From Clostridiales bacterium (GTDB lineage Bacteria; Bacillota; Clostridia; Christensenellales; Aristaeellaceae): 64,000 bases of DNA. Positions 25,831-34,089 of the stretch are shown piece by piece. The first letter of the stretch is position 1, and each line of letters starts with the position of its first letter. Location: positions 62,001 through 126,000 of the forward strand of contig SVGP01000004.1 in NCBI GenBank assembly GCA_015056255.1. The letters are read 5' to 3'. The translations under genes were made by a program, and so were the position numbers. A model generated the notes under the pieces. The model had not been told where the DNA came from and made no database searches. It worked only from the letters and a program-made list of their open reading frames with translations.

Positions 25831-27036
25831 TTACTCCGCCATCAGTTCCTCATACACCAGATCAAACGATTCTTTATAGTTCATTCTCTCGTCGAAAAGG
25901 CCGCAGTAGGGGCCATTTTGGCGATAGCTGTAATTGTCCTTGGCGAGGAAGGGCTGGTCGATCAGACCCCAGATGGTGATGTTGGTTACGGGATTGTTCT
26001 TTTCTTTCTGGATTTCTTTGATCATTTTCATGAGCTTTGCGTAGAACTCGGCGTGTTCGTGCGCCTTATCCTTTTCGTAGTTGCGCACGGCCATTTCGGT
26101 GATGTGCACTTCAACGCCCAGATACGCGTAGGCATTGATGGCGTTTTTGATCTGCTTTAAGTCGCTTTCGTTCATGCAGCCGGTCTGGGTGCCCCAGCCG
26201 CCGATGTAGCCCTGCATGCCCACGCCGTCGCAGAGCTTTCTGGGATTTCCGTCGGGATCAAAGGCGAAATTGTTGATGGACATGACGAGGTTTCGGATCG
26301 CCAGCATCTTGTCAGTGTTGAAGGTGTTGTAGTCGTTGTAGAAAAGCTTGATGTCCGCGCCAAGCTCTTCAACAGTGTTTTTAGCGTAGAGGAACGCATG
26401 CTCTACGTAATCCGCGCCCATGTACTTATAGAAAAGGTTGTCCTTGTTATCGCGCATGGTGCGTACGCGGCGCTTGTCGTTGAAATTGTATTCCAGAATG
26501 CCTTCGCCGACCGCCTCATTTACAACGTCCCAGCAGTAGACAACGCCGGGGAATTTTTCTTCAAAATGGGTGATGACTTCGCGGATGTAATATTCGGTGC
26601 GCATGCGGATGGTGTTCTGATCTGCATAGGGCTTTCCGGTGTCGTAATCCTCGTGGAAGAACCAGTCGACCATGTACGCATCCCATACCAGCACATGTCC
26701 GCGAACGCCGATGCCGTTTTTCTGCGCCCATTCCACCATTTTGTCGGCCTGGGTGTAGTTCATGGCGGGCATGCCGTCCTCGGTTCTTCTGGATGCGCGC
26801 TGATCGAGTAAAGAATAGGCTTTCATTTCGTTGGTTGCGGTTACGCTGTTAAAGTGCTTGGATAGTTTAATCAGGTATCCCGCGTCCCTTAGCTGGCTGT
26901 AGGATAGGCAGCCGCCGAGGGAAAAACCGTGCTCTTCAGAAAGGGTGTACAGGGAATCGTATTCTTTTTCCGCCATAGAAATTATTCCTCCTGCAAGAAG
27001 CGTTAACGTAAGAAGCGCGCAAATGATTTTTTTCAT
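25831..27036 (-). CDS. secreted GH10 endo-1,4-beta-xylanase
   Basis: Protein of 401 residues with a signal peptide (MKKIICALLTLTLLAGGIISMA, about 22 residues). The GH10 catalytic barrel covers about 30-400: substrate-binding GHVLVWDAY near residue 115, the acid/base Glu in CWDVVNEAVGEG near residue 170, and the nucleophile Glu in VHITEMAVRN near residue 310. It should cut xylan outside the cell. The start at 27036 has AGGAGG 8 bases upstream and a promoter with an extended -10. It diverges from the GH5 gene and lies next to the sugar transporter operon, in keeping with xylan use. Confidence 0.93.
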   Translation of the reverse strand: MKKIICALLTLTLLAGGIISMAEKEYDSLYTLSEEHGFSLGGCLSYSQLRDAGYLIKLSKHFNSVTATNEMKAYSLLDQRASRRTEDGMPAMNYTQADKMVEWAQKNGIGVRGHVLVWDAYMVDWFFHEDYDTGKPYADQNTIRMRTEYYIREVITHFEEKFPGVVYCWDVVNEAVGEGILEYNFNDKRRVRTMRDNKDNLFYKYMGADYVEHAFLYAKNTVEELGADIKLFYNDYNTFNTDKMLAIRNLVMSINNFAFDPDGNPRKLCDGVGMQGYIGGWGTQTGCMNESDLKQIKNAINAYAYLGVEVHITEMAVRNYEKDKAHEHAEFYAKLMKMIKEIQKEKNNPVTNITIWGLIDQPFLAKDNYSYRQNGPYCGLFDERMNYKESFDLVYEELMAE

Positions 27037-27064
27037 GGATTTTCCTCCTGTATGGATTTGCTTT

Positions 27065-27073
27065 ATTATAACA
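27065..27073 (-). promoter_or_regulatory. extended -10 promoter of the xylanase
   Basis: Minus strand TGTTATAAT (TG-n-TATAAT); the -35 is poor, as expected for an extended -10 promoter. Confidence 0.5.
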
Positions 27074-27129
27074 TATGGATACGGAAAATGAAATGCCTTT
27101 GCGCGCATCTTATTATGAAATTGACGCAC

Positions 27130-27158
27130 TTGACAAAGAAGGGAAACTATGGCATGAT
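27130..27158 (+). promoter_or_regulatory. promoter of the GH5 gene
   Basis: Perfect TTGACA, 17-base spacer, CATGAT, about 25 bases before GGAGGGG and the start codon. Confidence 0.7.
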
Positions 27159-27195
27159 ACAAACATAAATATGATAACAGTATGGAGGGGTAGAT

Positions 27196-28413
27196 ATGAA
27201 GCGCGTTTTGCTGCTTACGCTTGCGGCGGTGTTGGCTTTGTCCGCATGTGTTTTTGCATCGGCAGATAATAAAGGAGGGGACATTGTGATTCCGAATTTG
27301 AGCTACATGAAGCAGTATGAAATTCCCGATAACGAGGCCATGGCGTTTGTCAAAAATATGGGTATCGGCTGGAACCTCGGCAATACCTTTGACGCAAACG
27401 ACGACAACTGGGGCAACCGCGACGAAATGCAGATGGAAAAAGCGTGGGTTGGCGTATACACCACCCGCGAGATGATTCAGGCAGTGCATGCCGCGGGCTT
27501 TAACACCCTGCGCCTGCCTGTGTCCTGGCACAACCACGTGGATAAGGAAACCTTTAAAATCAGCGAAAAATGGCTTGACCGCGTTCAGGAAGTGGTCGAT
27601 TATGCCATTGACGACGGCATGTATGTCATTCTCAACACGCATCACGACGTGTATCCCGAGTTTTATTATCCTTCGAGCGAGCACTATGATACCGCGTCCA
27701 AGTATATTGAAACCATCTGGGCGCAGCTGGCGGAGCGATTTGCAGCCTACAGCGATCACCTGATCTTTGAATCCATGAACGAGCCCCGTCTGAAGGGTCA
27801 CGAATATGAATGGTGGTTCAATCCCGCTTCTGAGGACTGCCTGGATGCGATGGACTGCATCAATAAGCTCAATCAGCTGTTTGTGAAGACCGTTCGCGCT
27901 TCCGGCGGCAACAACCAGGACCGCTACCTGATGGTGCCCGGCTATGCCGCTGCGGTTGACGGCGCGCTCAACGACTACTTTAAGCTGCCTGAAGACACGG
28001 CGGACAACAAAATCATTCTCTCCATCCACGCCTACACGCCCTACGCCTTTGCGCTGGACGCCGGCGGAGACACCACCTTCGAGCTCACCAATCCCGGACA
28101 GACCGCCGAAATCGTTCGCTTTGTGGCCAATCTCCATAAAAATTACGTAGTAAAAGGCATTCCCGTGGTCATCGGCGAATACGGAGCGCGCGCCAAGGGC
28201 GACAACCTCCAGTCCCGCGTAAACTTTGCCGCGTTCTATGTCTGCGTCGCTTCCTCAAGAAACATTCCCTGCGTATGGTGGGACAACCACGCGTTCAAGG
28301 GAAACGGCGAGCTGTTCGGCATTTTCGACCGCCGCACCTGCGAATTCAGATATCCCGAAATTGTGGAAGCGCTGATGAAATACGCAGGATATGAAAAAAT
28401 TACCGCGAAATAA
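27196..28413 (+). CDS. GH5 family beta-glucanase/cellulase, exported
   Basis: Protein of 405 residues. The signal peptide contains LALSAC, which fits a lipobox, so it may be a lipoprotein; cleavage by signal peptidase I after FASA is the alternative. GH5 motifs in order: GIGWNLGNTFDAN near residue 55, FNTLRLPVSWHNH, ILNTHHD, the acid/base Glu in FESMNEPR near residue 195, HAYTPYAF, the nucleophile Glu in VVIGEYGAR near residue 328 and CVWWDNHAF. The pattern is that of endoglucanases, xyloglucanases and lichenases of GH5; the exact substrate is not readable. Confidence 0.93.
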   Translation: MKRVLLLTLAAVLALSACVFASADNKGGDIVIPNLSYMKQYEIPDNEAMAFVKNMGIGWNLGNTFDANDDNWGNRDEMQMEKAWVGVYTTREMIQAVHAAGFNTLRLPVSWHNHVDKETFKISEKWLDRVQEVVDYAIDDGMYVILNTHHDVYPEFYYPSSEHYDTASKYIETIWAQLAERFAAYSDHLIFESMNEPRLKGHEYEWWFNPASEDCLDAMDCINKLNQLFVKTVRASGGNNQDRYLMVPGYAAAVDGALNDYFKLPEDTADNKIILSIHAYTPYAFALDAGGDTTFELTNPGQTAEIVRFVANLHKNYVVKGIPVVIGEYGARAKGDNLQSRVNFAAFYVCVASSRNIPCVWWDNHAFKGNGELFGIFDRRTCEFRYPEIVEALMKYAGYEKITAK

Positions 28414-28420
28414 GAGAAGG

Positions 28421-28457
28421 AAAACGCCCGAAGCCATATCAGATTCGGGCGTTTTTC
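28421..28457 (+). terminator. terminator after the GH5 gene
   Basis: AACGCCCGAA and TTCGGGCGTTTTT around an 11-base loop. A small family B repeat fragment (GGCTCCCTC, GAGGGAGCC) follows at 28461-28482. Confidence 0.9.
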
Positions 28458-28556
28458 TTTGGCTCCCTCTGATGAGGGAGCCAAGGGGGACGCGCCAAGT
28501 TTACACGTTCATCTATAACATTCCCGCCCGAAAACCTTCTTTTTAAATTAGCAATT

Positions 28557-28592
28557 GCGAATCCATTTTAGAATTGACAAAAATGGATTCGC
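28557..28592. promoter_or_regulatory. operator palindrome over the ArsR-exporter promoter
   Basis: Perfect 13-base inverted repeat, GCGAATCCATTTT and AAAATGGATTCGC, separated by 10 bases that contain the TTGACA -35. A protein bound here would cover the -35 and much of the spacer, so autorepression by the adjacent ArsR-type regulator is the natural reading. Confidence 0.75.
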
Positions 28593-28602
28593 ATTTTATA
28601 AT
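28574..28602 (+). promoter_or_regulatory. consensus promoter of the ArsR-exporter operon
   Basis: TTGACA, exactly 17 bases, TATAAT: a full consensus sigma-A promoter, buried in the operator palindrome. Confidence 0.9.
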
Positions 28603-28641
28603 ATAAAACTGTATGATACAAGCGGGAAAGGAGGCGGAAGG

Positions 28642-29013
28642 ATGAACGACAAAACGCTGAAGGCGCTGGGCGATCCAAAGCGTTTTTTACTGCTTAAGCT
28701 GATGTCCCGGCGCGGCTACTGCGTGGGCGCGCTTGCCAAAAGCACGGGACTTTCGGAATCTGCGGTTTCGCAGCATCTGAAAATACTGCGCGAGGCGGAT
28801 CTGGTTTATGGCGTAAAGCGAGGCTATTACACACACTATTGCGTCAACAAAGATGCGATCAGGGATGTAATCTCAGTGCTCAATGAGCTGACCAGCGTTA
28901 CGCGAGAACCCTGCAATGGCCCGTTTTACGGCTGTCCCGAGTCGGAATATGTCAGATGCAAATCCTATGTGCCGCCGGAAAACAGAACGAAAGAGGATAA
29001 GGAAGAATGTTGA
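28642..29013 (+). CDS. ArsR-family winged-helix transcriptional regulator
   Basis: Protein of 123 residues. The winged-helix domain covers about 1-90: KALGDPKRFLLLKLM, then the recognition helix region GLSESAVSQHLKILREADLV and the wing GVKRGYYTHYCV. The C-terminal tail has Cys residues in EPCNGPFYGCPESEYVRC, which could sense metal or thiol stress; this is inference. The start at 28642 has AAAGGAGG upstream. The stop overlaps the start of the ABC exporter, so the two form an autoregulated operon. Confidence 0.9.
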   Translation: MNDKTLKALGDPKRFLLLKLMSRRGYCVGALAKSTGLSESAVSQHLKILREADLVYGVKRGYYTHYCVNKDAIRDVISVLNELTSVTREPCNGPFYGCPESEYVRCKSYVPPENRTKEDKEEC

Positions 29014-30740
29014 AACGATTTTTAGCCTACTACAAGCCCCACAAGTTTATGCTGTCCATGGATATGCTGGCAGCGTTTGTAATGTCCGTCATCGGCATGG
29101 TGTATCCGATGGTTACGCAGGACATGCTGAACGATTACATTCCCAACAAGGAATACATGTCCATCATCATCGCAGGTCTCATCGTGCTTGTGCTGTACGT
29201 GATTAGAATGCTCTTAAACTACTTTGTGCAGTATTACGGCCACATGATCGGCGTTCGCATGCAGAGCCAGATGCGAAAGGATTTGTTTGCGCATCTTGAA
29301 AAGCTGCCGTATAAATTCTTTGATAACAACGAAACAGGCCGCATCATGTCACGCATCACCGGCGACCTTTTCGAGGTTTGCGAGCTTGCGCACCACGGCC
29401 CGGAAAACCTGCTCATTTCCTCCACGATGATTGTGATTTCCTTCGTGTACCTGTGTACGATCGACTGGATTTTGACCCTCATCGTGTTTGCGTGCGTGCC
29501 GCTTCTTGTGTGGGTAACGCTTCACTACAGAAAGCCCATGACGCAGGCGTTCCGCGACAGAAGAAAGTCCAACGCCACCATCAATGCCGCCGTTGAAAGC
29601 TCCATCACCGGCATCCGCGTCACCAAGGCATACACCAATGCCAAGGAAGAAAAGGTGAAGTTTGCCAAGGGCGACGACGAATTCGTGGACGCGTCCAGAA
29701 GATCCTATCAGGCGATGGCAAAGTTCCATTCCGGCACGCAGTTCATCACCTCCGTTTTCAACGTCGTTATCCTGATTGCGGGAGGCCTTTTCATGTATGC
29801 AAACCGCATCGGATTCGGCGATTACTCCGCCTTTATCGTCTCCGTCAACCTCTTTATCAACCCTGTAAATACCCTCATTAACTTCATGGAGCAGTTCCAG
29901 AACGGCGCCTCCGGTTTCCAGCGCTTCTGCGAGATCATGGACGAAGAGCCCGAAAAGGACGCGCCCGACGCCATTCAGCTGGAGAACGTACAGGGCGTGA
30001 TCGAGTTTGAAAATGTAACCTATGCCTATGATCCCTCCAAGGAAGTTCTGCACGACGTGAACCTGCGCCTTGAAAAGGGCAGAAAACTGGCGCTGGTTGG
30101 CCCCTCTGGCGGAGGAAAGACCACGCTTTGCCACCTGCTCCCGAATTTCTATAAACTGCGCGAGGAAGACGGCGCGATCAAGATCGACGGCCACGACATC
30201 AGAAAGCTCACCATGGATTCCGTAAGGCGCAATATCGGCATCGTTCAGCAGGATGTGTTCCTGTTTGTAGGCACCATTAAAGACAACATCCGCTACGGCA
30301 GAATGGACGCGACCGAGGAAGAAATCATTGAAGCCGCCAAGCGCGCCAACATCCATGACTACGTCATGACCCTTGAACACGGCTATGACACCGAAATCGG
30401 CGAGCGCGGCGTAAAGCTCTCCGGCGGCCAGAAGCAGCGTCTTTCCATCGCCCGTGTATTCCTGAAAGACCCTGCGATCCTGATCCTCGACGAGGCCACG
30501 AGCGCCCTTGACAACACCACGGAAGTTCTCATTCAGGAAGCGCTGGACGAGCTGTGCAAGGGCAGAACCACACTCGTCGTCGCCCACCGCCTTTCCACCA
30601 TCCGCAATGCCGATGAAATTGCCGTCGTCATGAACGGCAGAATCACTGAGCGCGGAACGCATGAGGAGCTGATCGAGCAGGGCGGAACGTACAAGAGTCT
30701 GTACTCCCTTCAGTTCAGAGATAACGACTATGTAGCGTAA
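29007..30740 (+). CDS. ABC exporter half-transporter (fused membrane and ATPase domains)
   Basis: Protein of 577 residues of the MsbA/LmrA/YfiB-YfiC type. The N-terminal domain (about 1-310) has six membrane helices; the ATPase domain (about 330-577) has Walker A GPSGGGKTT, Q-loop IVQQDVFLFVGTI, signature LSGGQKQR, Walker B ILILDEATSALD and the H-loop His in VVAHRLSTI. It works as a dimer; as only one subunit is encoded, a homodimer is likely. Cargo is unknown: drugs, lipids or peptides are all possible. Co-regulation with the ArsR-type repressor suggests induction by a toxic compound. Confidence 0.94.
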   Translation: MLKRFLAYYKPHKFMLSMDMLAAFVMSVIGMVYPMVTQDMLNDYIPNKEYMSIIIAGLIVLVLYVIRMLLNYFVQYYGHMIGVRMQSQMRKDLFAHLEKLPYKFFDNNETGRIMSRITGDLFEVCELAHHGPENLLISSTMIVISFVYLCTIDWILTLIVFACVPLLVWVTLHYRKPMTQAFRDRRKSNATINAAVESSITGIRVTKAYTNAKEEKVKFAKGDDEFVDASRRSYQAMAKFHSGTQFITSVFNVVILIAGGLFMYANRIGFGDYSAFIVSVNLFINPVNTLINFMEQFQNGASGFQRFCEIMDEEPEKDAPDAIQLENVQGVIEFENVTYAYDPSKEVLHDVNLRLEKGRKLALVGPSGGGKTTLCHLLPNFYKLREEDGAIKIDGHDIRKLTMDSVRRNIGIVQQDVFLFVGTIKDNIRYGRMDATEEEIIEAAKRANIHDYVMTLEHGYDTEIGERGVKLSGGQKQRLSIARVFLKDPAILILDEATSALDNTTEVLIQEALDELCKGRTTLVVAHRLSTIRNADEIAVVMNGRITERGTHEELIEQGGTYKSLYSLQFRDNDYVA

Positions 30741-30907
30741 AGGCACGGCAGGAAACTGCAAAATTCAGCGGAACAGCGCTGAAATACAACGAATCAGTAC
30801 GAGAAACATAGGAACACAGAACAGGTTGTTTATCAAAGAAGTCCCTTTTAAGAAAGCCAGAGCGCTGTTCTGAAATCTATCGTTCTCTGTTGAACAATCC
30901 TATAAAC

Positions 30908-30935
30908 AAAAGCCGCCTCGATTGAGACGGCTTTT
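30908..30935. terminator. bidirectional terminator between the exporter and ROK genes
   Basis: AGCCGCCTC, loop ATT, GAGACGGCT flanked by A- and T-runs on both sides; it can serve both convergent genes. The stretch 30741-30907 shows nothing else. Confidence 0.75.
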
Positions 30936-30949
30936 AACTTTTGAATTTC

Positions 30950-32323
30950 TTACTTGATCAGCGGCAGGCTCGCGGCGGCTACGGACTGGCCTACGCGGCG
31001 GCTGGCTTCGTCGGGGATGTGGAGCTGCATCTTGGCTGCGAGCTCGGGATATTCGGCCTCGAGAACTTCCTTTGCCTTGGCAAGGAGGATCTGTCCGCCG
31101 GTGCCGGAGGTTACGCGGCCCATGATGAGAACGTGGGCGATATCGTAGAACTTGGCGTAGTACGCAAGCTGATAGCCGAAGTATACGCCGATGGTCTCGT
31201 AGATGGCGGTGGTTCTGGGATCTCCGTTTGCATGAAGGGTCTGAACATACTTGAGTTTCTCGGCGAGGGTCAGGTTGTCGTCCAGCTCGATGCCCGCGGC
31301 GGGACAGAGCTTGATGACGGAATCCTGGGAGAAATACTTGACGCCGCAGCCGATGTCGCCGGACCATTCGTCCACCATCGCTTCGGGGTTCATGTCTACG
31401 GGAACAAACGCAAGCTCGTTGAGCCAGCCGGTGATGTTGCCGTTTCCGTCAACATAGCCGCCCGCTTCGCTGGTGCCCATGGCAATGCCGAGCACGCGGT
31501 TGTCGTTTAATTCCATCGCGCCGGCAAGGGCGGTAACGTCGCCGTCGTTGGCTACTTCGATGGGCATATCGCCGATGGTCTTGGCAACGTCAAGATAGAT
31601 GTTCTTGCACTTTTCCTTGTCTTCCGGAGAAAGCTTGATGAACAGGGACGCGACCATGGCGCGGTTGTCGATGTATACGCCTGCGGAGGAAACGCCGATG
31701 CCGTCTACGCGGGGCATCTTCTCGGCAGCCTTGAGCATGGCGTTGCGGATGCCGTTGAAGTGATAGTTGGGATCGGTCTGGGTCTTGGGATGCCAGATGA
31801 TCTCCTCGGAATATACGCTTTCGCCGTCGATGACAGCGGAAACCTTAACGTCGGATCCGCCTGCGTCAAAGCCGATGCGGCAGCCGTCCAGATGGCGGCC
31901 TACGGGGCTGGCGGACTCGTTGGTTTCGGGTGCGCAATTGGGGCAGGCAACGAATTCAACCTCGAAGGGATGCTCATATACGCCGGCCATGAAATCGTTG
32001 TCAAAGGCGCGCTCGCCATCGGCAGCGTAGCACTTGGCGATGTGTTCATAGATCACCTTGGAACCGGCGATCACGATTTTGTAGCCGCCATAAACCCAAA
32101 GGAAGGTCTTAACGATGCGCTCTACGACCTTGCAGTTGCGTTCGTCGTCAATGCCGTCTTTGAAAACGTCCATCTTGAGAGTGTGAGTGTAGCCCTGATT
32201 GCGGATAACGCTTACAGCGATTAACTGCTTTTCGGATTTGGCAACGTCGGCGTTGAACTCGTCAACGAATTTCACCATGGGGTAAAAGCCGAGATCGAGG
32301 GGCGCCTTAATTTTGAGTTCCAT
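30950..32323 (-). CDS. ROK-family protein with extra N-terminal domain
   Basis: Protein of 457 residues. The ROK/sugar kinase fold starts at about residue 145 with the phosphate-binding IGFDAGGSDVKVSA, then GIGVSSAGVYID near residue 215, the catalytic-region VANDGDVTALAGA near residue 265 and GIAMGTSEAGGY. The usual Zn motif CxCGxxGCxE of ROK kinases is absent. The first 140 residues (with VEFVACPNCAPE) match no domain I know. It lies 34 bases after nagA on the same strand, so a role in amino-sugar metabolism, as a kinase or sugar sensor, is likely but unproven. Confidence 0.75.
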   Translation of the reverse strand: MELKIKAPLDLGFYPMVKFVDEFNADVAKSEKQLIAVSVIRNQGYTHTLKMDVFKDGIDDERNCKVVERIVKTFLWVYGGYKIVIAGSKVIYEHIAKCYAADGERAFDNDFMAGVYEHPFEVEFVACPNCAPETNESASPVGRHLDGCRIGFDAGGSDVKVSAVIDGESVYSEEIIWHPKTQTDPNYHFNGIRNAMLKAAEKMPRVDGIGVSSAGVYIDNRAMVASLFIKLSPEDKEKCKNIYLDVAKTIGDMPIEVANDGDVTALAGAMELNDNRVLGIAMGTSEAGGYVDGNGNITGWLNELAFVPVDMNPEAMVDEWSGDIGCGVKYFSQDSVIKLCPAAGIELDDNLTLAEKLKYVQTLHANGDPRTTAIYETIGVYFGYQLAYYAKFYDIAHVLIMGRVTSGTGGQILLAKAKEVLEAEYPELAAKMQLHIPDEASRRVGQSVAAASLPLIK

Positions 32324-32357
32324 ATTCCCTTACCTCCTATTGTTTACCCTTTGGGGA

Positions 32358-33509
32358 TTAAGCCTCGTAGATGGTGCGGCCGCGCAGGATGGTGCGGCTG
32401 ATATTGATCTGGTCATCTGCAAAGCAGAAGTCCGCATCCTTGCCAACTTCGATGGAGCCCTTGGTCTTGTCAATGCCGATGGCCTTGGCGGGGTTGAGGG
32501 ACGCCATCTTGACGACCTTATGAAGGGGCATGCGGCGATAGCTGTTATGCATATTGCGAACGGCCTCGTTGAGCTTAAGTACGCTGCCCGCGATGGTTCC
32601 ATCGGCTAAGCGGCACTCTACGCCCTTAACAAAGATCGGCTGTCCGCCCAGGGTGTACTCGCCGTCAGTCAGGCCGCCGGCGCGGGTGCAGTCGGTGATC
32701 AGGACGAGCTTGTCCTTCTTCGCGTCCGCGACTACCTTGAAAAGGGCCTTGTTGACGTGGAACATGTCCGCAATCAGCTCGGCGGAAACGCGGGATTCGC
32801 AAAGCGCGCAGCCGACAACGCCGGGATCTCTGTGCGCGAGGGGCGTCTGAGCGTTGAACAGGTGGGTTACATGGCGAACGCCGGCTCTGACGGCCTTTTC
32901 AGCCTGCTCAAAGGTGGCGGAGGTGTGGCCCATGGAGATCAGCATCTCGGGATGCGCCTTCTTGATCTCACGGATGGCGCGCATGTTGCCCTTGACTTCG
33001 GGGGCAACGGTGAACACCTTGATGAGGTCAGAATACTTGTCGATGAACTCGGGATCGCAGGTGCGGATGTGCTCGCCCGCCTGCGCACCCTTCTTGGCGG
33101 CGTTGATGAACGGACCTTCGGCGTTGATACCCATGATCTCGGCGCCCTCAAAGTCGTCCTTTTTGCTCTCAGCCATAACATTCCTGATGGCGGCAAAGGC
33201 CTTTTCAAGCGCTTCGTAGGAAACCGTCATCGTGGTGGGGAGCCAGCTGGTAACGCCGTTGGCCGCAACGCCCTTGGCCATTTTGCGGATGCCGTCCTCT
33301 TCTCCGTCAGAAGCATCCTCGCCAAGGTAGCCGTGAATGTGCATATCTACAAGACCCGGAAGCACGTATTTGCCTTCCGCGTCGATTACTTCTTCGTCAG
33401 AAATCTGGTCGAGATCTACGATGCCCTGAATCTTCTCGTCGTAAATCAGCGCCATATCTTCAATGATGCCGTTGGGAGTAACAATTTTACCATTAATAAT
33501 CGCTTTCAT
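32358..33509 (-). CDS. nagA: N-acetylglucosamine-6-phosphate deacetylase
   Basis: Protein of 383 residues that removes acetate from GlcNAc-6-P, giving GlcN-6-P. Amidohydrolase-fold features: LPGLVDMHIHGYLGEDASDG near residue 53, the metal Glu in NAEGPFINAAKKGAQ, His in SMGHTSATFEQ near residue 195, His in VTHLFNAQTPLAHRDPG near residue 217 and the catalytic Asp in LITDCTRAGG near residue 272. First gene of a two-gene operon with the ROK protein; no nagB in the window. Good AAAGGAG upstream of the start. Confidence 0.95.
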   Translation of the reverse strand: MKAIINGKIVTPNGIIEDMALIYDEKIQGIVDLDQISDEEVIDAEGKYVLPGLVDMHIHGYLGEDASDGEEDGIRKMAKGVAANGVTSWLPTTMTVSYEALEKAFAAIRNVMAESKKDDFEGAEIMGINAEGPFINAAKKGAQAGEHIRTCDPEFIDKYSDLIKVFTVAPEVKGNMRAIREIKKAHPEMLISMGHTSATFEQAEKAVRAGVRHVTHLFNAQTPLAHRDPGVVGCALCESRVSAELIADMFHVNKALFKVVADAKKDKLVLITDCTRAGGLTDGEYTLGGQPIFVKGVECRLADGTIAGSVLKLNEAVRNMHNSYRRMPLHKVVKMASLNPAKAIGIDKTKGSIEVGKDADFCFADDQINISRTILRGRTIYEA

Positions 33510-33552
33510 GCGTCCGTCTCCTTTTTCAAATTTGTCAAACTCCGACAGCTAA

Positions 33553-33581
33553 AGTATACCATATAAGCTACTGAAACGCAA
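33553..33581 (-). promoter_or_regulatory. nagA operon promoter
   Basis: Minus strand: TTGCGT, 17-base spacer, TATACT, about 40 bases before the start codon. Confidence 0.65.
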
Positions 33582-33636
33582 GGACGAAAGCCAAAATAAA
33601 CAATCGCGCAAAGCCCCGATTTTTAACGTTATCCCC

Positions 33637-33665
33637 TTGCTTTTTCTTATTATCCGTTGTATAAT
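33637..33665 (+). promoter_or_regulatory. tRNA-Ser promoter
   Basis: TTGCTT, 17-base spacer, perfect TATAAT, 14 bases before the mature tRNA. Confidence 0.75.
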
Positions 33666-33679
33666 ATTGAAGTTCACAT

Positions 33680-33765
33680 GGAAGCGTATCGAAGTGGTCA
33701 TAACGGCCCTGACTCGAAATCAGGTGATGGGAAACCGTCCGTGGGTTCGAATCCCACCGCTTCCG
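33680..33765 (+). tRNA. tRNA-Ser (anticodon CGA)
   Basis: Acceptor stem GGAAGCG/CGCTTCC plus discriminator G, anticodon stem CCTGA/TCAGG with loop CTCGAAA (anticodon CGA at 33715-33717, reads UCG), T arm with GTTCGAATC, and a long variable arm (about GATGGGAAACCGTC) that marks class II serine tRNA. CCA is not encoded. A promoter and a terminator flank it directly, so it is transcribed alone. Confidence 0.97.
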
Positions 33766-33772
33766 CTCAGTT

Positions 33773-33810
33773 CACGCAGATATTGCTACAATATCTGCGT
33801 GATTATTTTT
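33773..33810 (+). terminator. terminator after tRNA-Ser
   Basis: Perfect 13-base stem CACGCAGATATTG/CAATATCTGCGTG with a 3-base loop and a T-rich tail. Confidence 0.92.
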
Positions 33811-33867
33811 ATACTAATCGATAGCTTTCTACTGCTCTTTTAAGGACTTCAAATTACTCTATGAGTA

Positions 33868-33896
33868 TTGAAAATATTCCGTTACAGTGATACAAT
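33868..33896 (+). promoter_or_regulatory. likely promoter of the pel operon
   Basis: TTGAAA, 17-base spacer, TACAAT, giving a leader of about 185 nt before the first pel start. I looked for a c-di-GMP riboswitch in this leader and saw none. The leader 33903-34089 holds no other feature I can name. Confidence 0.6.
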
Positions 33897-34089
33897 AAAA
33901 CGACAAGCATAGGAAATGATTATGCAATCGGTTTTTTACTACTTATGTTGTTCAGAAACGTTTTCGTCCTTGTGCGCGGAGATGCAATAAAGGTGCTGTG
34001 GGCAGAAAACAGAATTGATATGCTGAAAGGATTTGTGCATCTTTGTACGTAATACTCACGCTACAAATATATGCCAAATAATGATAACC

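Noticed and set aside
27037..28137. N-terminal extension of the xylanase frame up to 28137
   Set aside because: It runs antisense through the GH5 gene; the signal peptide, AGGAGG and promoter place the start at 27036.
29349..30761. Minus-strand frame of 470 codons opposite the ABC exporter
   Set aside because: The exporter frame has all Walker and signature motifs; the opposite frame has none and no start signal.
33897..34089. A c-di-GMP riboswitch in the pel leader
   Set aside because: None of the conserved GEMM-I or GEMM-II sequence blocks is visible in the leader.
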